64,000 nt of DNA from Microbacterium oxydans (GTDB lineage: Bacteria > Actinomycetota > Actinomycetes > Actinomycetales > Microbacteriaceae): NCBI RefSeq assembly GCF_026559675.1, contig NZ_CP092891.1, positions 372,001-436,000 of the forward strand, in the 5' to 3' direction. A program made the translations under genes and the position numbers. Below, one piece after another: positions 35,936-44,631 of the stretch. The notes beneath the pieces were generated by a model. It searched no databases and had not been told where the DNA came from. It saw nothing but the letters and a program-made list of their open reading frames with translations. How positions within the stretch are numbered: the first letter of the stretch is position 1; each line of letters opens with the position of its first letter.

Positions 35936-35948
35936 TTACCATTGGTAA
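35936..35948. promoter_or_regulatory. Inverted repeat TTACCATTGGTAA between LacI operators
   Basis: Two perfect 6-bp arms are separated by one base, midway between operators 3 and 4. The sequence differs from the LacI-type sites and might bind a second regulator. Confidence 0.4.
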
Positions 35949-35963
35949 CAATCAAGACATGTG

Positions 35964-35977
35964 GGACAGCGCATTCC
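35964..35977. promoter_or_regulatory. LacI-type operator 4 (in front of aldehyde dehydrogenase)
   Basis: GGACAGCGCATTCC differs by one base from the shared operator, and flanking GTGG/CCAC extend the symmetry. It ends 25 bp before the dehydrogenase start. Confidence 0.8.
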
Positions 35978-36002
35978 CACCCAGAGGATCTGAGGTGCTT
36001 CC

Positions 36003-37448
36003 ATGACGTCAACGGAATCCGGATACCCGGAGATCGAGCTTCTGGTGGACGGACGGCGCATCGGCGCCGCCGACCGTGAGACGGCCGCCGTGGAGAACCC
36101 GGCGACCAGGAAGGTGATCGGGCGGGTGCCGCTCGCGACGGCGGAGGACATCGCCGATGCGCTCGCCGGCGCCGGTCGTGCCGCCGAAGCGTGGCGGGAC
36201 ACCTCGCCGCACCACCGCGCCGCGATCCTCATGCGTGCGGCACAGCTGCTGCGCGACCGACGCGAGCCGATCGCCCGTGCCATGACGCTCGAGAACGGCA
36301 AGCCCTACGGCGACTCGCTCGGCGAGGTCGACTACACCGCCGACATCATCGACTCCCTGGCCACCGAGGCGCCCCGCGCCTACGGGGTCGTCCTCCCCAC
36401 CGCCGGAGACGAGGGGCGCACCCTGGTCGTCACCGAGCCGGTGGGTCCGGTCGCCGCCTTCACGCCGTGGAACTATCCCCTCACGGTGCCGGGGCGCAAG
36501 GTCGCCGCCGCCCTCGCCGCCGGCTGCACGGTCGTCATCAAGCCCGCGGAGGAGACCCCCGCCAGCGCCGTCGCCCTCGCGGACGCCCTCGTCGACGCCG
36601 GTCTGCCCGACGGCGTGCTGAGCATGCTGTTCGGCGACCCGGCGCAGATCTCCGAGACGCTGATCGCCTCGCCCGTCATCCGCAAGGTCTCGTTCACGGG
36701 GTCGATCGGCGTGGGCAAGCACCTCGCCCGCCTGGCCGGAGACGCGGCGAAGCCCGTGATGCTCGAGCTCGGCGGACACGCACCGGTCCTGGTCTTCGAC
36801 GACGTCGACGTGGAGGAGGTCGCGCGGCAGGCCCTCGGCGCCAAGCTCCACAACACGGGGCAGTCGTGCGGGTCTCCCGTGCGCTTCTACGTGCACGAGT
36901 CGGTCCACGCGCAGTTCGTCGCCCGCTTCGGCGAGCTTCTCGCGGCCGCACGCACCGGTGACGGCTTCGACGAGGCGACGGAGATGGGCCCGCTCGCGAA
37001 CTCGCGCCGCTACGACGCGATGGCCCCGTTCGTCGAGGACGCGGTCGAGCGCGGGGCGACGGTCGTCGCCGGCGGTTCGGGAGACGACAGCGTCGGCTAC
37101 TACTGGCCCGCCACGCTCCTCGCCGACGTCCCGGACGACGCCCTCGTGATGCACGATGAGCCGTTCGGACCGATCGCGGCCACGAGCGTGTTCACCGACG
37201 AGGACGAGGTGATCGCCCGGGCGAATGCCCTCCCGTACGGCCTCGCCGCCTACGTGTTCACGAAGGATGCCGACCGGGCGCTGCGTCTGCCGCGTCGCCT
37301 GGACGTCGGGATGGTGAGCGTCAACAAGTTCGGCGTCGGTGCCCGGGACACGTTCTTCGGCGGACGCAAGGAGAGCGGCTTCGGCTCGGAGGGCGGCCCC
37401 GAAGCCGTGCACGAGTACCTGGTCAAGAAGCTGATCTCGCAGGGATAG
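36003..37448 (+). CDS. NAD(P)-dependent aldehyde dehydrogenase
   Basis: This 481-residue enzyme has the aldehyde dehydrogenase set: N157 in PWNYP, K180 in VVIKPAEETP, FTGSIGVGK near 231, E255 in LELGG and the nucleophile C289 in NTGQSCGSP. It resembles the succinate-semialdehyde/lactaldehyde group. It would oxidise an aldehyde formed during catabolism of the imported sugar. An operator for the LacI repressor lies just upstream and the ThuA-like gene follows after 3 bp, so both are likely induced together. Confidence 0.93.
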   Translation: MTSTESGYPEIELLVDGRRIGAADRETAAVENPATRKVIGRVPLATAEDIADALAGAGRAAEAWRDTSPHHRAAILMRAAQLLRDRREPIARAMTLENGKPYGDSLGEVDYTADIIDSLATEAPRAYGVVLPTAGDEGRTLVVTEPVGPVAAFTPWNYPLTVPGRKVAAALAAGCTVVIKPAEETPASAVALADALVDAGLPDGVLSMLFGDPAQISETLIASPVIRKVSFTGSIGVGKHLARLAGDAAKPVMLELGGHAPVLVFDDVDVEEVARQALGAKLHNTGQSCGSPVRFYVHESVHAQFVARFGELLAAARTGDGFDEATEMGPLANSRRYDAMAPFVEDAVERGATVVAGGSGDDSVGYYWPATLLADVPDDALVMHDEPFGPIAATSVFTDEDEVIARANALPYGLAAYVFTKDADRALRLPRRLDVGMVSVNKFGVGARDTFFGGRKESGFGSEGGPEAVHEYLVKKLISQG

Positions 37449-37451
37449 ATC

Positions 37452-38156
37452 ATGGTCGATGCGCTCATCCTCACGGGGACCGGACGGTACGCCGATCCGT
37501 GGCACCCGTATCCGGAGACCAGTCCGCTGCTGGCCGAGCTCGTGCGCGCCGCCGGCTTCTCCCCGCGGATCGAGACCGATGTCGACGGAGCCCTGCGTCG
37601 ACTCGACGACGGCGTGCGGCTGCTCGTCGTCAACGCGGGCGACCCCGAGGGCCCGGATGCCGGCGATCCGACCGATGCGCAGGCGCCGGGGGTCGAGCGG
37701 GAGGAACCGGTCGCGTCCCTCGCGGAGGGGGATGCCGCCCTCGCGGCCGGGCTCGAACGCGGCATCGGCATCCTCGCGGTGCACTCGGCGGCGGCGAGCC
37801 TGCGCGACTACCCGAGCTACGAGCGCGCCCTCGGCGGACGATGGGTGCGCGGTCGGTCGTGGCATCCGGACTTCGGCGCGGCGCAGGTGCGGCTGGATCC
37901 GGAGCACCCGCTCGCCACCGGGCTGCATGACTTCGCCGTCGACGACGAGCGCTACACCGACCTCCGGCTGGATGCCGAGATCGACCGGCTGGCGTGGCAC
38001 GAGCACGACGGCGTGCGGCATCCGCTCGTATGGACGCGCGAGCTCGGCCCGTCGAGGGTGGCCTACGACGCGCTCGGGCACGACTCGCGCTCGTATGCGT
38101 CGGCGGGTCATCGCGAGCTGCTCGCCCGCACCCTGCGGTGGCTGCGCGAGGTCTGA
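37452..38156 (+). CDS. ThuA-like domain protein
   Basis: This 234-residue protein has the glutamine-amidotransferase-like fold of ThuA: ALILTGTGRYADPWHP at the start, GIGILAVHSAAASLRDYPSY in the middle (where class-I amidotransferases carry a nucleophile) and GGRWVRGRSWHPDFGAAQVR, then HPLATGLHDFAVDDERYTDL. ThuA proteins take part in the use of trehalose and other sugars. It is 3 bp after the aldehyde dehydrogenase and belongs to the LacI regulon. Confidence 0.85.
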   Translation: MVDALILTGTGRYADPWHPYPETSPLLAELVRAAGFSPRIETDVDGALRRLDDGVRLLVVNAGDPEGPDAGDPTDAQAPGVEREEPVASLAEGDAALAAGLERGIGILAVHSAAASLRDYPSYERALGGRWVRGRSWHPDFGAAQVRLDPEHPLATGLHDFAVDDERYTDLRLDAEIDRLAWHEHDGVRHPLVWTRELGPSRVAYDALGHDSRSYASAGHRELLARTLRWLREV

Positions 38157-38165
38157 CCCGACGCC

Positions 38166-38242
38166 GAAACGGAGACGATCCGCCCGCTCGTCGGCGTGTC
38201 ATCGAGTGACATGCCGACGGCGAGGCGGATCGTCTCCGTTTC
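38166..38242. terminator. 77-bp near-perfect palindrome between convergent genes (bidirectional terminator)
   Basis: The outer arms (GAAACGGAGACGATCCGCC and complement, 19 bp) match perfectly, and inner blocks CGTCGGC and TGTCA pair as well with small bulges. It fills the gap between the ThuA-like gene and the convergent hydrolase gene. Only a TTT follows either way, so it may act with Rho or simply block exonucleases. Confidence 0.8.
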
Positions 38243-38262
38243 AGCCGGAGCGTCGAGCGGGA

Positions 38263-39183
<921 letters not shown>

Positions 39184-39188
39184 TCAAG

Positions 39189-39194
39189 TAAACT
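39189..39194 (+). promoter_or_regulatory. Leaderless -10 box of tetR
   Basis: TAAACT ends 7 nt before the ATG at 39202; no ribosome binding site is present. Confidence 0.6.
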
Positions 39195-39201
39195 TCTGGG
39201 T

Positions 39202-39768
39202 ATGACCGAAGACGAGGCTCGCGAGCGCATCCTCACCGCCGCGGAGGAGCTCTACTACCGCAAGGGGTATGCGGCTGTCGGGATGGACGAGCTGCGCCAG
39301 TCCGCCGGCGTGTCGCTGCGCCGCCTGTACTCGCTCTTCCCCGCGAAGACCGACATCGTCGCCGCCGTGCTCGCGCGCAAGCACGCCGAGTGGGAGGCGG
39401 GGCTCTCCGCCGCGGTGGCCGATGCCGGTGACGACCCCCGCGCCCGCCTCCTCGCGGTCTACGGCTACCTCGAGAACTGGTTCTGCGCGGACGACTTCCG
39501 GGGGTGCGCGTTCATCAACGCCTTCGGGGAGCTCGGCGGGACGAATCCGGATGTCGCCGAGATCGTCCGCGCGCACAAGGCGTCCTTCCAGGAGTACATG
39601 GCCGCGCTCGTCGCCGAGACCGGTGCGCCCGATGCGCTCGCGGCGCAGCTGTCGATCCTCGCGGAGGGGGCGCAGAGCACGGCCGCGATCTCCGCGGATC
39701 CCGCCGTGGCCGTCCAGGCGCGCGGGGCCGCCGAGGTCCTCGTCGACGCGGCGTTCGCCCGGGTCTGA
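39202..39768 (+). CDS. TetR-family repressor
   Basis: This 188-residue regulator has an N-terminal TetR helix-turn-helix (ILTAAEELYYRKGYAAVGMD, then SLRRLYSLFPAKTDIVAAVL) and an all-helical ligand domain with DDFRGCAFINAFGE, as in the AcrR/QacR-like group. The start is ATG 39202, given by a leaderless -10 TAAACT 7 nt upstream; the frame from 39181 would overlap operator B. It probably represses itself and the divergent hydrolase. Confidence 0.9.
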   Translation: MTEDEARERILTAAEELYYRKGYAAVGMDELRQSAGVSLRRLYSLFPAKTDIVAAVLARKHAEWEAGLSAAVADAGDDPRARLLAVYGYLENWFCADDFRGCAFINAFGELGGTNPDVAEIVRAHKASFQEYMAALVAETGAPDALAAQLSILAEGAQSTAAISADPAVAVQARGAAEVLVDAAFARV

Positions 39769-39792
39769 GCGGGATCCGCAGTCCGCGGATTG

Positions 39793-39820
39793 GCTAACCT
39801 GGTTAGCGAAAGCGTTTCGC
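39793..39820. promoter_or_regulatory. Two adjoining inverted repeats upstream of the TspO-like gene
   Basis: GCTAACC-T-GGTTAGC (39793-39807) and GCGAAA-GCG-TTTCGC (39806-39820) are each perfect inverted repeats and share two bases. The second resembles a LacI-family operator but differs from the operators at 30465-35977. The first partly resembles an iron-box half. They lie about 37-64 bp before the leaderless -10 at 39857. Confidence 0.6.
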
Positions 39821-39856
39821 GGTGTCAACCCCGGTGCGGTTCGGCCCCTGCGCCCG

Positions 39857-39862
39857 TAGCCT
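39857..39862 (+). promoter_or_regulatory. Leaderless -10 box of the TspO-like gene
   Basis: TAGCCT ends 7 nt before the ATG at 39870. Confidence 0.6.
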
Positions 39863-39869
39863 TCGGGAC

Positions 39870-40661
39870 ATGGAATCACGGACGAGGGGCATCGCCCGGC
39901 AGAGCCTGATCATCGCGGCGGCGTCGTTCATGCTGATCGCGGCGTCCGTCGGCGCCGGGGCGTTCGGCGGGGCGTCGGTCGACGATCTCCAGGACGGTGC
40001 GCTCTCCGCGCAGGGCTCCTACCTCGCTCCCGCCGGTCCCGCATTCTCGATCTGGTCGCTGATCTACCTCGGCCTGATCGCCTACACGGTGTGGCAGGCG
40101 TTCCCGGCGCAGCGACAGGACCCGCGGCAGCAGGCCGTGGGCGGATGGATCGCCGTGTCGATGGTGCTGAACGGCCTCTGGCTCGTGACAGCCCGGTATC
40201 TCTCCCTCTGGCTGACGGTGGTCGTGATCGCGCTGCTGCTGGCGGTTCTCGCGCGGGTCATCGTGGTGCTGGGGCGCTTCCCGGCGCGCAGCATCGCCGA
40301 CCGCGTGCTGACCGACGGAGCGAACGGCCTGCACTTCGGCTGGGTCACGATCGCGACCGTCGCCAACACGGCCGCCTGGCTGACGCAGATCGCTCCCGAC
40401 GGCTGGGCGCAGCAGGCGGACGTCTGGGCCGTTGCCGTGCTCGTCGTGGTCCTGGTGATCGGCGCCGCCGCGGCGTGGGTGACCGGCCGCCTCGCCCCTG
40501 CCCTTGCGACGGCCTGGGGTCTGGTGTGGCTCGCGATCGGTCGCCTCACCGGGCAGCCGGAGAGCACCCCCACCGCGGTCGCCGCGATCGTCGTGGCCGT
40601 GGCGCTGGTGGCCGTGGCGGTCATCGCGTCGGTGCGCCGGCGGGCTCGCGTACGGCGCTGA
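39870..40661 (+). CDS. TspO/MBR-like tryptophan-rich membrane protein
   Basis: This 263-residue protein has about seven membrane helices and a PAGPAFSIWSLIYLGLIAY segment near residue 52 that matches the TspO/MBR family (usual TspO has five helices and about 160 residues, so this is the longer actinobacterial relative). Tetrapyrrole or stress-related roles are known for TspO but not for this longer type. The ATG at 39870 follows a leaderless -10. It converges on kdpE, 62 bp away. Confidence 0.75.
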   Translation: MESRTRGIARQSLIIAAASFMLIAASVGAGAFGGASVDDLQDGALSAQGSYLAPAGPAFSIWSLIYLGLIAYTVWQAFPAQRQDPRQQAVGGWIAVSMVLNGLWLVTARYLSLWLTVVVIALLLAVLARVIVVLGRFPARSIADRVLTDGANGLHFGWVTIATVANTAAWLTQIAPDGWAQQADVWAVAVLVVVLVIGAAAAWVTGRLAPALATAWGLVWLAIGRLTGQPESTPTAVAAIVVAVALVAVAVIASVRRRARVRR

Positions 40662-40723
40662 CACCTCGCATCGGAAGGCGCGGGGGACGGCGCCAGCGGG
40701 TGCCGTCCGGGGCATCCGGCCCC

Positions 40724-41395
40724 TCAGAGCACGAGGCGGTAGCCCATCCCGGTCTCGGTGAGCAGATGCGCGGGAGCGCCCGGCTCCTGCTCGAGCTTCT
40801 TGCGCAGCTGTGACATGTACAGCCGCAGGTAGCCCGAGTCGGACACCTGCTCGCTGCCCCAGATCTCCTTGAGCAGGTCCTGCCGGGTGACCAGGGCGCC
40901 GGGGTGCCGCGACAGGTGCTCCAGCATCCGCCACTCCGTCGGGGTCAGATGCACGCGCGTGCCGCCACGGGTCACGGTCTTCGTGGCGAGGTCCACCACC
41001 ACGTCGCCGAACGTCACGGCCGACTCCCCGTTCGCCGGCACGGATCGACGCGAGAGCGCCCGCAGCCGGGCGAGCAGCTCGTCGACCTGGAAGGGCTTCG
41101 TCACGAAGTCGTCGGCCCCCGCGTCCAGGGCCTCGACCTTGTCGGCGGAGCCCGTGCGGCCGGACACCACGATGATCGGCACGTTCGTCCATCCGCGCAG
41201 CGCCTGGATCACCTCGATGCCGTCGAGCCGCGGCATCCCGAGGTCGAGCATGATGAGGTCGGGATGCGTCTGCGCGGCCGCGGCGATCGCGGCGGCACCG
41301 TCGGCGGCCACCACGACCTCGTACCCGTGGGCGGCGAGGGTGATCCGCAGCGCCCGCACCATCTGCGGGTCGTCGTCGGCGATGAGGAGCTTCAC
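40724..41395 (-). CDS. kdpE: KdpE response regulator of potassium transport
   Basis: This 223-residue OmpR-family regulator has a receiver domain with acidic pocket DDD near 7-9, phospho-acceptor D51 (LIMLDLGMP) and Lys in VTKPF near 101, and a C-terminal winged helix (LTPTEWRMLEHLSRHPGALV, YLRLYMSQLRKKLE). The GTG start overlaps the kdpD stop as GTGA. It should activate the kdp operon; direct repeats upstream of kdp and of the KimA-type gene are candidate binding sites. Confidence 0.95.
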   Translation of the reverse strand: MKLLIADDDPQMVRALRITLAAHGYEVVVAADGAAAIAAAAQTHPDLIMLDLGMPRLDGIEVIQALRGWTNVPIIVVSGRTGSADKVEALDAGADDFVTKPFQVDELLARLRALSRRSVPANGESAVTFGDVVVDLATKTVTRGGTRVHLTPTEWRMLEHLSRHPGALVTRQDLLKEIWGSEQVSDSGYLRLYMSQLRKKLEQEPGAPAHLLTETGMGYRLVL

Positions 41396-43953
41396 TCCGT
41401 CCCCTCCGTGTCGGTGAGCCCTGCGCCGAGCGGCAGGGAGATGACCATGGTGAGTCCGCCGCCAGGGGTGTCCTCGGGTGTCAGGGTACCGCCCATGCCC
41501 TCGGTGAAACCGCGCGACAGGGCGAGTCCGAGACCGAGTCCCGTCGTGTTGTCGGTGTCGCCGAAGCGCTGGAACGGCTGGAAGATGCGGTCCCGTCGCT
41601 CGGGGGAGACGCCCTCCCCGCGGTCGATCACCCGGATCTCCGCGTGGTCGCCGAGCGCGCTCGTGGAGATGATCACCCGGCTGCCGTCCGGGGCATGGCG
41701 ATGCGCGTTGGCGAGCACGTTGACCAGCACGCGCTGCAGCAGCACGGGGTCGGCGAACACGGGCGGCAGATCGGGGTCGAGGGCGAGTTCGACGTCGGCC
41801 GGTCCGAGTCCGAGCTCGTCGACCGCGGCGAGAACGGTGCCGGCCGCGTCCATCCGCGAGGCCGAGACGGCGAGCACTCCCGCCTGCACGCGGCTGACGT
41901 CGAGCAGGTCGGTGACCAGCGTCGACAGGGTCGCGAGGCTCTCGTCGGCCGTGGCGAGCAGCTCCTCGCGATCGGAGGCCGAGAGTTCGTGGGCGCCGCG
42001 CAGCCCGCCGATCGCCGCGACGGCCGAGGCCAGCGGGCGCCGGAGGTCGTGACTCACGGCCGAGAGCAGGGCGCTGCGCACCTGGTCGGTCTCGGCGAGG
42101 GCCTCGGCCTCGCTGGCGGTCGCCCGCAGGTCGGTGTGCTCGATCGCGGCGGACAGCTGCGCGACGATCGCGTCGAGCAGTCGCCGCTCGGGTCCGGCGA
42201 GCGCCTCGCCGTTGAGCTCGAGCACCGCGCGGGGGCCGCCGCCGGGGCCGATGCCGACCGGGATCGTGGTGGCGCGGCCGTCCGCCACCGGCTCCCCGTC
42301 GCTCGCGAGCACCTCGCCGTCGGGCGCGAGCAGTCGCACACCACTGAGTCCGAACGCCTCCCGGGTGCGGCTCACCAGGGCCAGCACCGCGTTGTCGCCG
42401 CGCAGCACGTTGCCCGCGACGGCGGCGAGCAGCTCGGCCTCCGCGGCGGCGCGCTGGGCGATGCGGGCGCGCCGGGCCGCCTGGTCGACGATGAGGCTCA
42501 CCAGGATCGCGATCACGACGTACAGCGTGAGGGCGAGCACGTGCAGCGGGTGGGCGATCGTGATGGTGAACAGCGGGGCGACGAACAGGAAGTCGAGCGT
42601 GATCCCCGACAGCACCGCGGCGAACACCGCCGGGCGGATGCCGCCGATGAGGGCGACCACGACGACGAGGAGCTGGTAGGCGAGCACCTCGGCCGTGATC
42701 GACTCCGGACTGCGGAACGTGAACATCACCCAGGACAGCAGCGGTCCGAAGACGAGCGCGACCGCGAAGCCGAGCACCTGACGTCGCCACCCGAGCGCGC
42801 CGCCTGTCATCCGCGGCAGGGCCAGCCGTCCACCCGCGGCGGCGTGCGTCACGATGTGCACGTCGATGTCGCCGGAGCGGCGGATCACCTCCGAGCCGAT
42901 GCCGGGCCCGGTGAGCGCGGCGGTGAGCCGACCGCGCCGGCTGACGCCGATCACGAGCTGGGTGGCGTCGGCTCCCTGCGCGAACTCGACCAGGGTGGCG
43001 GGGATGTCATCGCCCACGACCTGGTGGTAGGTGCCGCCGAGCGATTCCACGAGGGCGCGCTGCGCGGCGAGTGCTCCGGGTGTCTCGTCGCGCAGTCCGT
43101 CCTGCGCCGTGACGTGCACGGCGAGCAGCTCTCCGCCGGCGGAGCGAGCGGCGATCCTCGCACCTCGCCGCAGCAGGGTCTCGCCCTCCGGCCCGCCGGT
43201 GAGCGCGACGACGACCCGCTCCCTGGCCTGCCACGTGCCCTCGATGCCCTGCTCGGCGCGGTAGGTGCGCAGGGCGCTGTCGACCTCGTCGGCGAGCCAG
43301 AGCAGAGCGAGCTCGCGCAGGGCGGTCAGGTTGCCGAGCCGGAAGTAGTTCGACAGCGCGGCGTCGATCCGCTCGGCCGGATACACGAGCCCGGCGGAGA
43401 GCCGATCGCGCAGGGACTGCGGAGCGAGGTCGACCACCTCGACCTCGTCCGCGGCCCGCACCACGGCATCCGGGATCGTCTCCTGCTGCGCGATGCCCGT
43501 GATCTTCTCGACCACGGCGTTGAGCGATTCGATGTGCTGCACGTTCACCGTGGTGATCACGTCGATGCCGGCATCGAGCAGGTCGTCGACGTCCTGCCAG
43601 CGCTTCCGGTGTCGCGAGCCGGGACTGTTGGTGTGTGCGAGCTCGTCGACGAGCGCGATCTCCGGGGCGCGGGCGAGCACGGCATCGAGGTCGAGCTCGG
43701 TGAGGGCGACGCCACGGTGGTCGTCGATGCGACGGGGGACCTCGGGCAGCCCGACGGTCTGCGCCAGGGTGGCCGCGCGCTCATGCGTCTCGACGATCGC
43801 GATGACGACGTCGTGGCCCTCCTCCCGCAGCCGACGTCCTTCGGCGAGCATCTCGAACGTCTTGCCCACGCCGGGAGCCGCGCCCAGCAGGACGCGAAGG
43901 CGTCCGCGGCGCGGCTGCTCGGGTGTCGAGCGATGCGTCCGATCTGCGCTCAC
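41392..43953 (-). CDS. kdpD: KdpD potassium-sensing histidine kinase
   Basis: This 853-residue kinase has an N-terminal KdpD domain with Walker A GAAPGVGKT at about 24-32, a universal-stress-like domain (about 250-370), four short membrane helices around residues 395-500, a GAF-like region, and a HisKA/HATPase core with the phosphorylated His in SAVSHDLRRPL. It senses low potassium or turgor and phosphorylates KdpE. The GTG start overlaps the kdpC stop and its stop overlaps kdpE. Confidence 0.96.
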   Translation of the reverse strand: MSADRTHRSTPEQPRRGRLRVLLGAAPGVGKTFEMLAEGRRLREEGHDVVIAIVETHERAATLAQTVGLPEVPRRIDDHRGVALTELDLDAVLARAPEIALVDELAHTNSPGSRHRKRWQDVDDLLDAGIDVITTVNVQHIESLNAVVEKITGIAQQETIPDAVVRAADEVEVVDLAPQSLRDRLSAGLVYPAERIDAALSNYFRLGNLTALRELALLWLADEVDSALRTYRAEQGIEGTWQARERVVVALTGGPEGETLLRRGARIAARSAGGELLAVHVTAQDGLRDETPGALAAQRALVESLGGTYHQVVGDDIPATLVEFAQGADATQLVIGVSRRGRLTAALTGPGIGSEVIRRSGDIDVHIVTHAAAGGRLALPRMTGGALGWRRQVLGFAVALVFGPLLSWVMFTFRSPESITAEVLAYQLLVVVVALIGGIRPAVFAAVLSGITLDFLFVAPLFTITIAHPLHVLALTLYVVIAILVSLIVDQAARRARIAQRAAAEAELLAAVAGNVLRGDNAVLALVSRTREAFGLSGVRLLAPDGEVLASDGEPVADGRATTIPVGIGPGGGPRAVLELNGEALAGPERRLLDAIVAQLSAAIEHTDLRATASEAEALAETDQVRSALLSAVSHDLRRPLASAVAAIGGLRGAHELSASDREELLATADESLATLSTLVTDLLDVSRVQAGVLAVSASRMDAAGTVLAAVDELGLGPADVELALDPDLPPVFADPVLLQRVLVNVLANAHRHAPDGSRVIISTSALGDHAEIRVIDRGEGVSPERRDRIFQPFQRFGDTDNTTGLGLGLALSRGFTEGMGGTLTPEDTPGGGLTMVISLPLGAGLTDTEGTE

Positions 43954-44552
43954 GCGCCCTCCCCGTCATCCAGAGCGAGGTTGAGTTCGGCGACGTTGAT
44001 GCGCTCTTCGCCGAGGAATCCCAGATCCCGCCCTTGAATCCTAGACTCCACGAGGCCGCGCACCTTCTGTTCCGAGAGGCCGCGCGCCTCGGCCACGCGC
44101 GGCACCTGGAGCAGGGCGTAGGCGACGCTGATGTGCGGGTCGAGGCCCGAGCCGGAGGCGGTGACCGCATCGGCGGGGACCTCGGACGGATCGACGCCCT
44201 CGCGCTCCGCGATCGCGGCCTTGCGCTCGCTGATGGCGGCGACGAGGTCGGGGTTCTCGGGGCCGAGGTTGCTGCCGCTGGAGCCGGCGCCGTCGTAGCC
44301 GTCACCGGCTGCGGAGGGCCGTGACTGGAAGTACTCGGGCAGGGCATCGCCGTCGGCATCCGTGAAGGACTGGCCGATCAGCGCGCTGCCCCGGTCGCCG
44401 GGCAGGGGCGAGCCGTTCGCCTGTCCGGGGAGCGCGAGCTGACCGATCCCGGTGACGAGGAGCGTGTACCCGACGCCGAGCACGAGGGTGAGGACGAGCA
44501 TCGCGCGGATGGCGACCCCGGTGGTGCGGAGGGTGATGCGAGAGGAGGACAT
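43950..44552 (-). CDS. kdpC: KdpC subunit of the potassium-transporting ATPase
   Basis: This 200-residue protein has one N-terminal membrane helix (AIRAMLVLTLVLGVGYTLLV) and a soluble part with GSALIGQSF, then YFQSRPSA and the family end GSGLDPHISVAYALLQVPRVA. KdpC stabilises the KdpFABC complex and raises ATP affinity. It is separated from kdpB by a 75-bp gap that carries a palindromic repeat copy (44569-44631). Confidence 0.95.
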   Translation of the reverse strand: MSSSRITLRTTGVAIRAMLVLTLVLGVGYTLLVTGIGQLALPGQANGSPLPGDRGSALIGQSFTDADGDALPEYFQSRPSAAGDGYDGAGSSGSNLGPENPDLVAAISERKAAIAEREGVDPSEVPADAVTASGSGLDPHISVAYALLQVPRVAEARGLSEQKVRGLVESRIQGRDLGFLGEERINVAELNLALDDGEGA

Positions 44553-44568
44553 GTGATGCCTTTCAGAG

Positions 44569-44631
44569 CTGACCGGTCGTTGAGCGAGCGAAGCGAGACG
44601 AAACGCAGAGACGAAACGCAGGCCCGGTCAG
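44569..44631. repeat. Palindromic repeat element copy 1, kdpB-kdpC junction
   Basis: The element is bounded by inverted ends CTGACCGG and CCGGTCAG and contains GGTCGTTGAGCGAGCG from 44575, continuing to GAGACGAAACG, which then repeats once more. The kdpB stop codon lies within its right end. Diverged copies of the same core occur inside kdpB at 45379-45411 (inverted) and 45477-45513. Confidence 0.8.

Noticed and set aside
34843..36012. Longer LacI frame starting at 36012
   Set aside because: The extra 44 residues would be encoded by operators 3 and 4 and the inverted repeat; the helix-turn-helix begins ten residues after ATG 35880.
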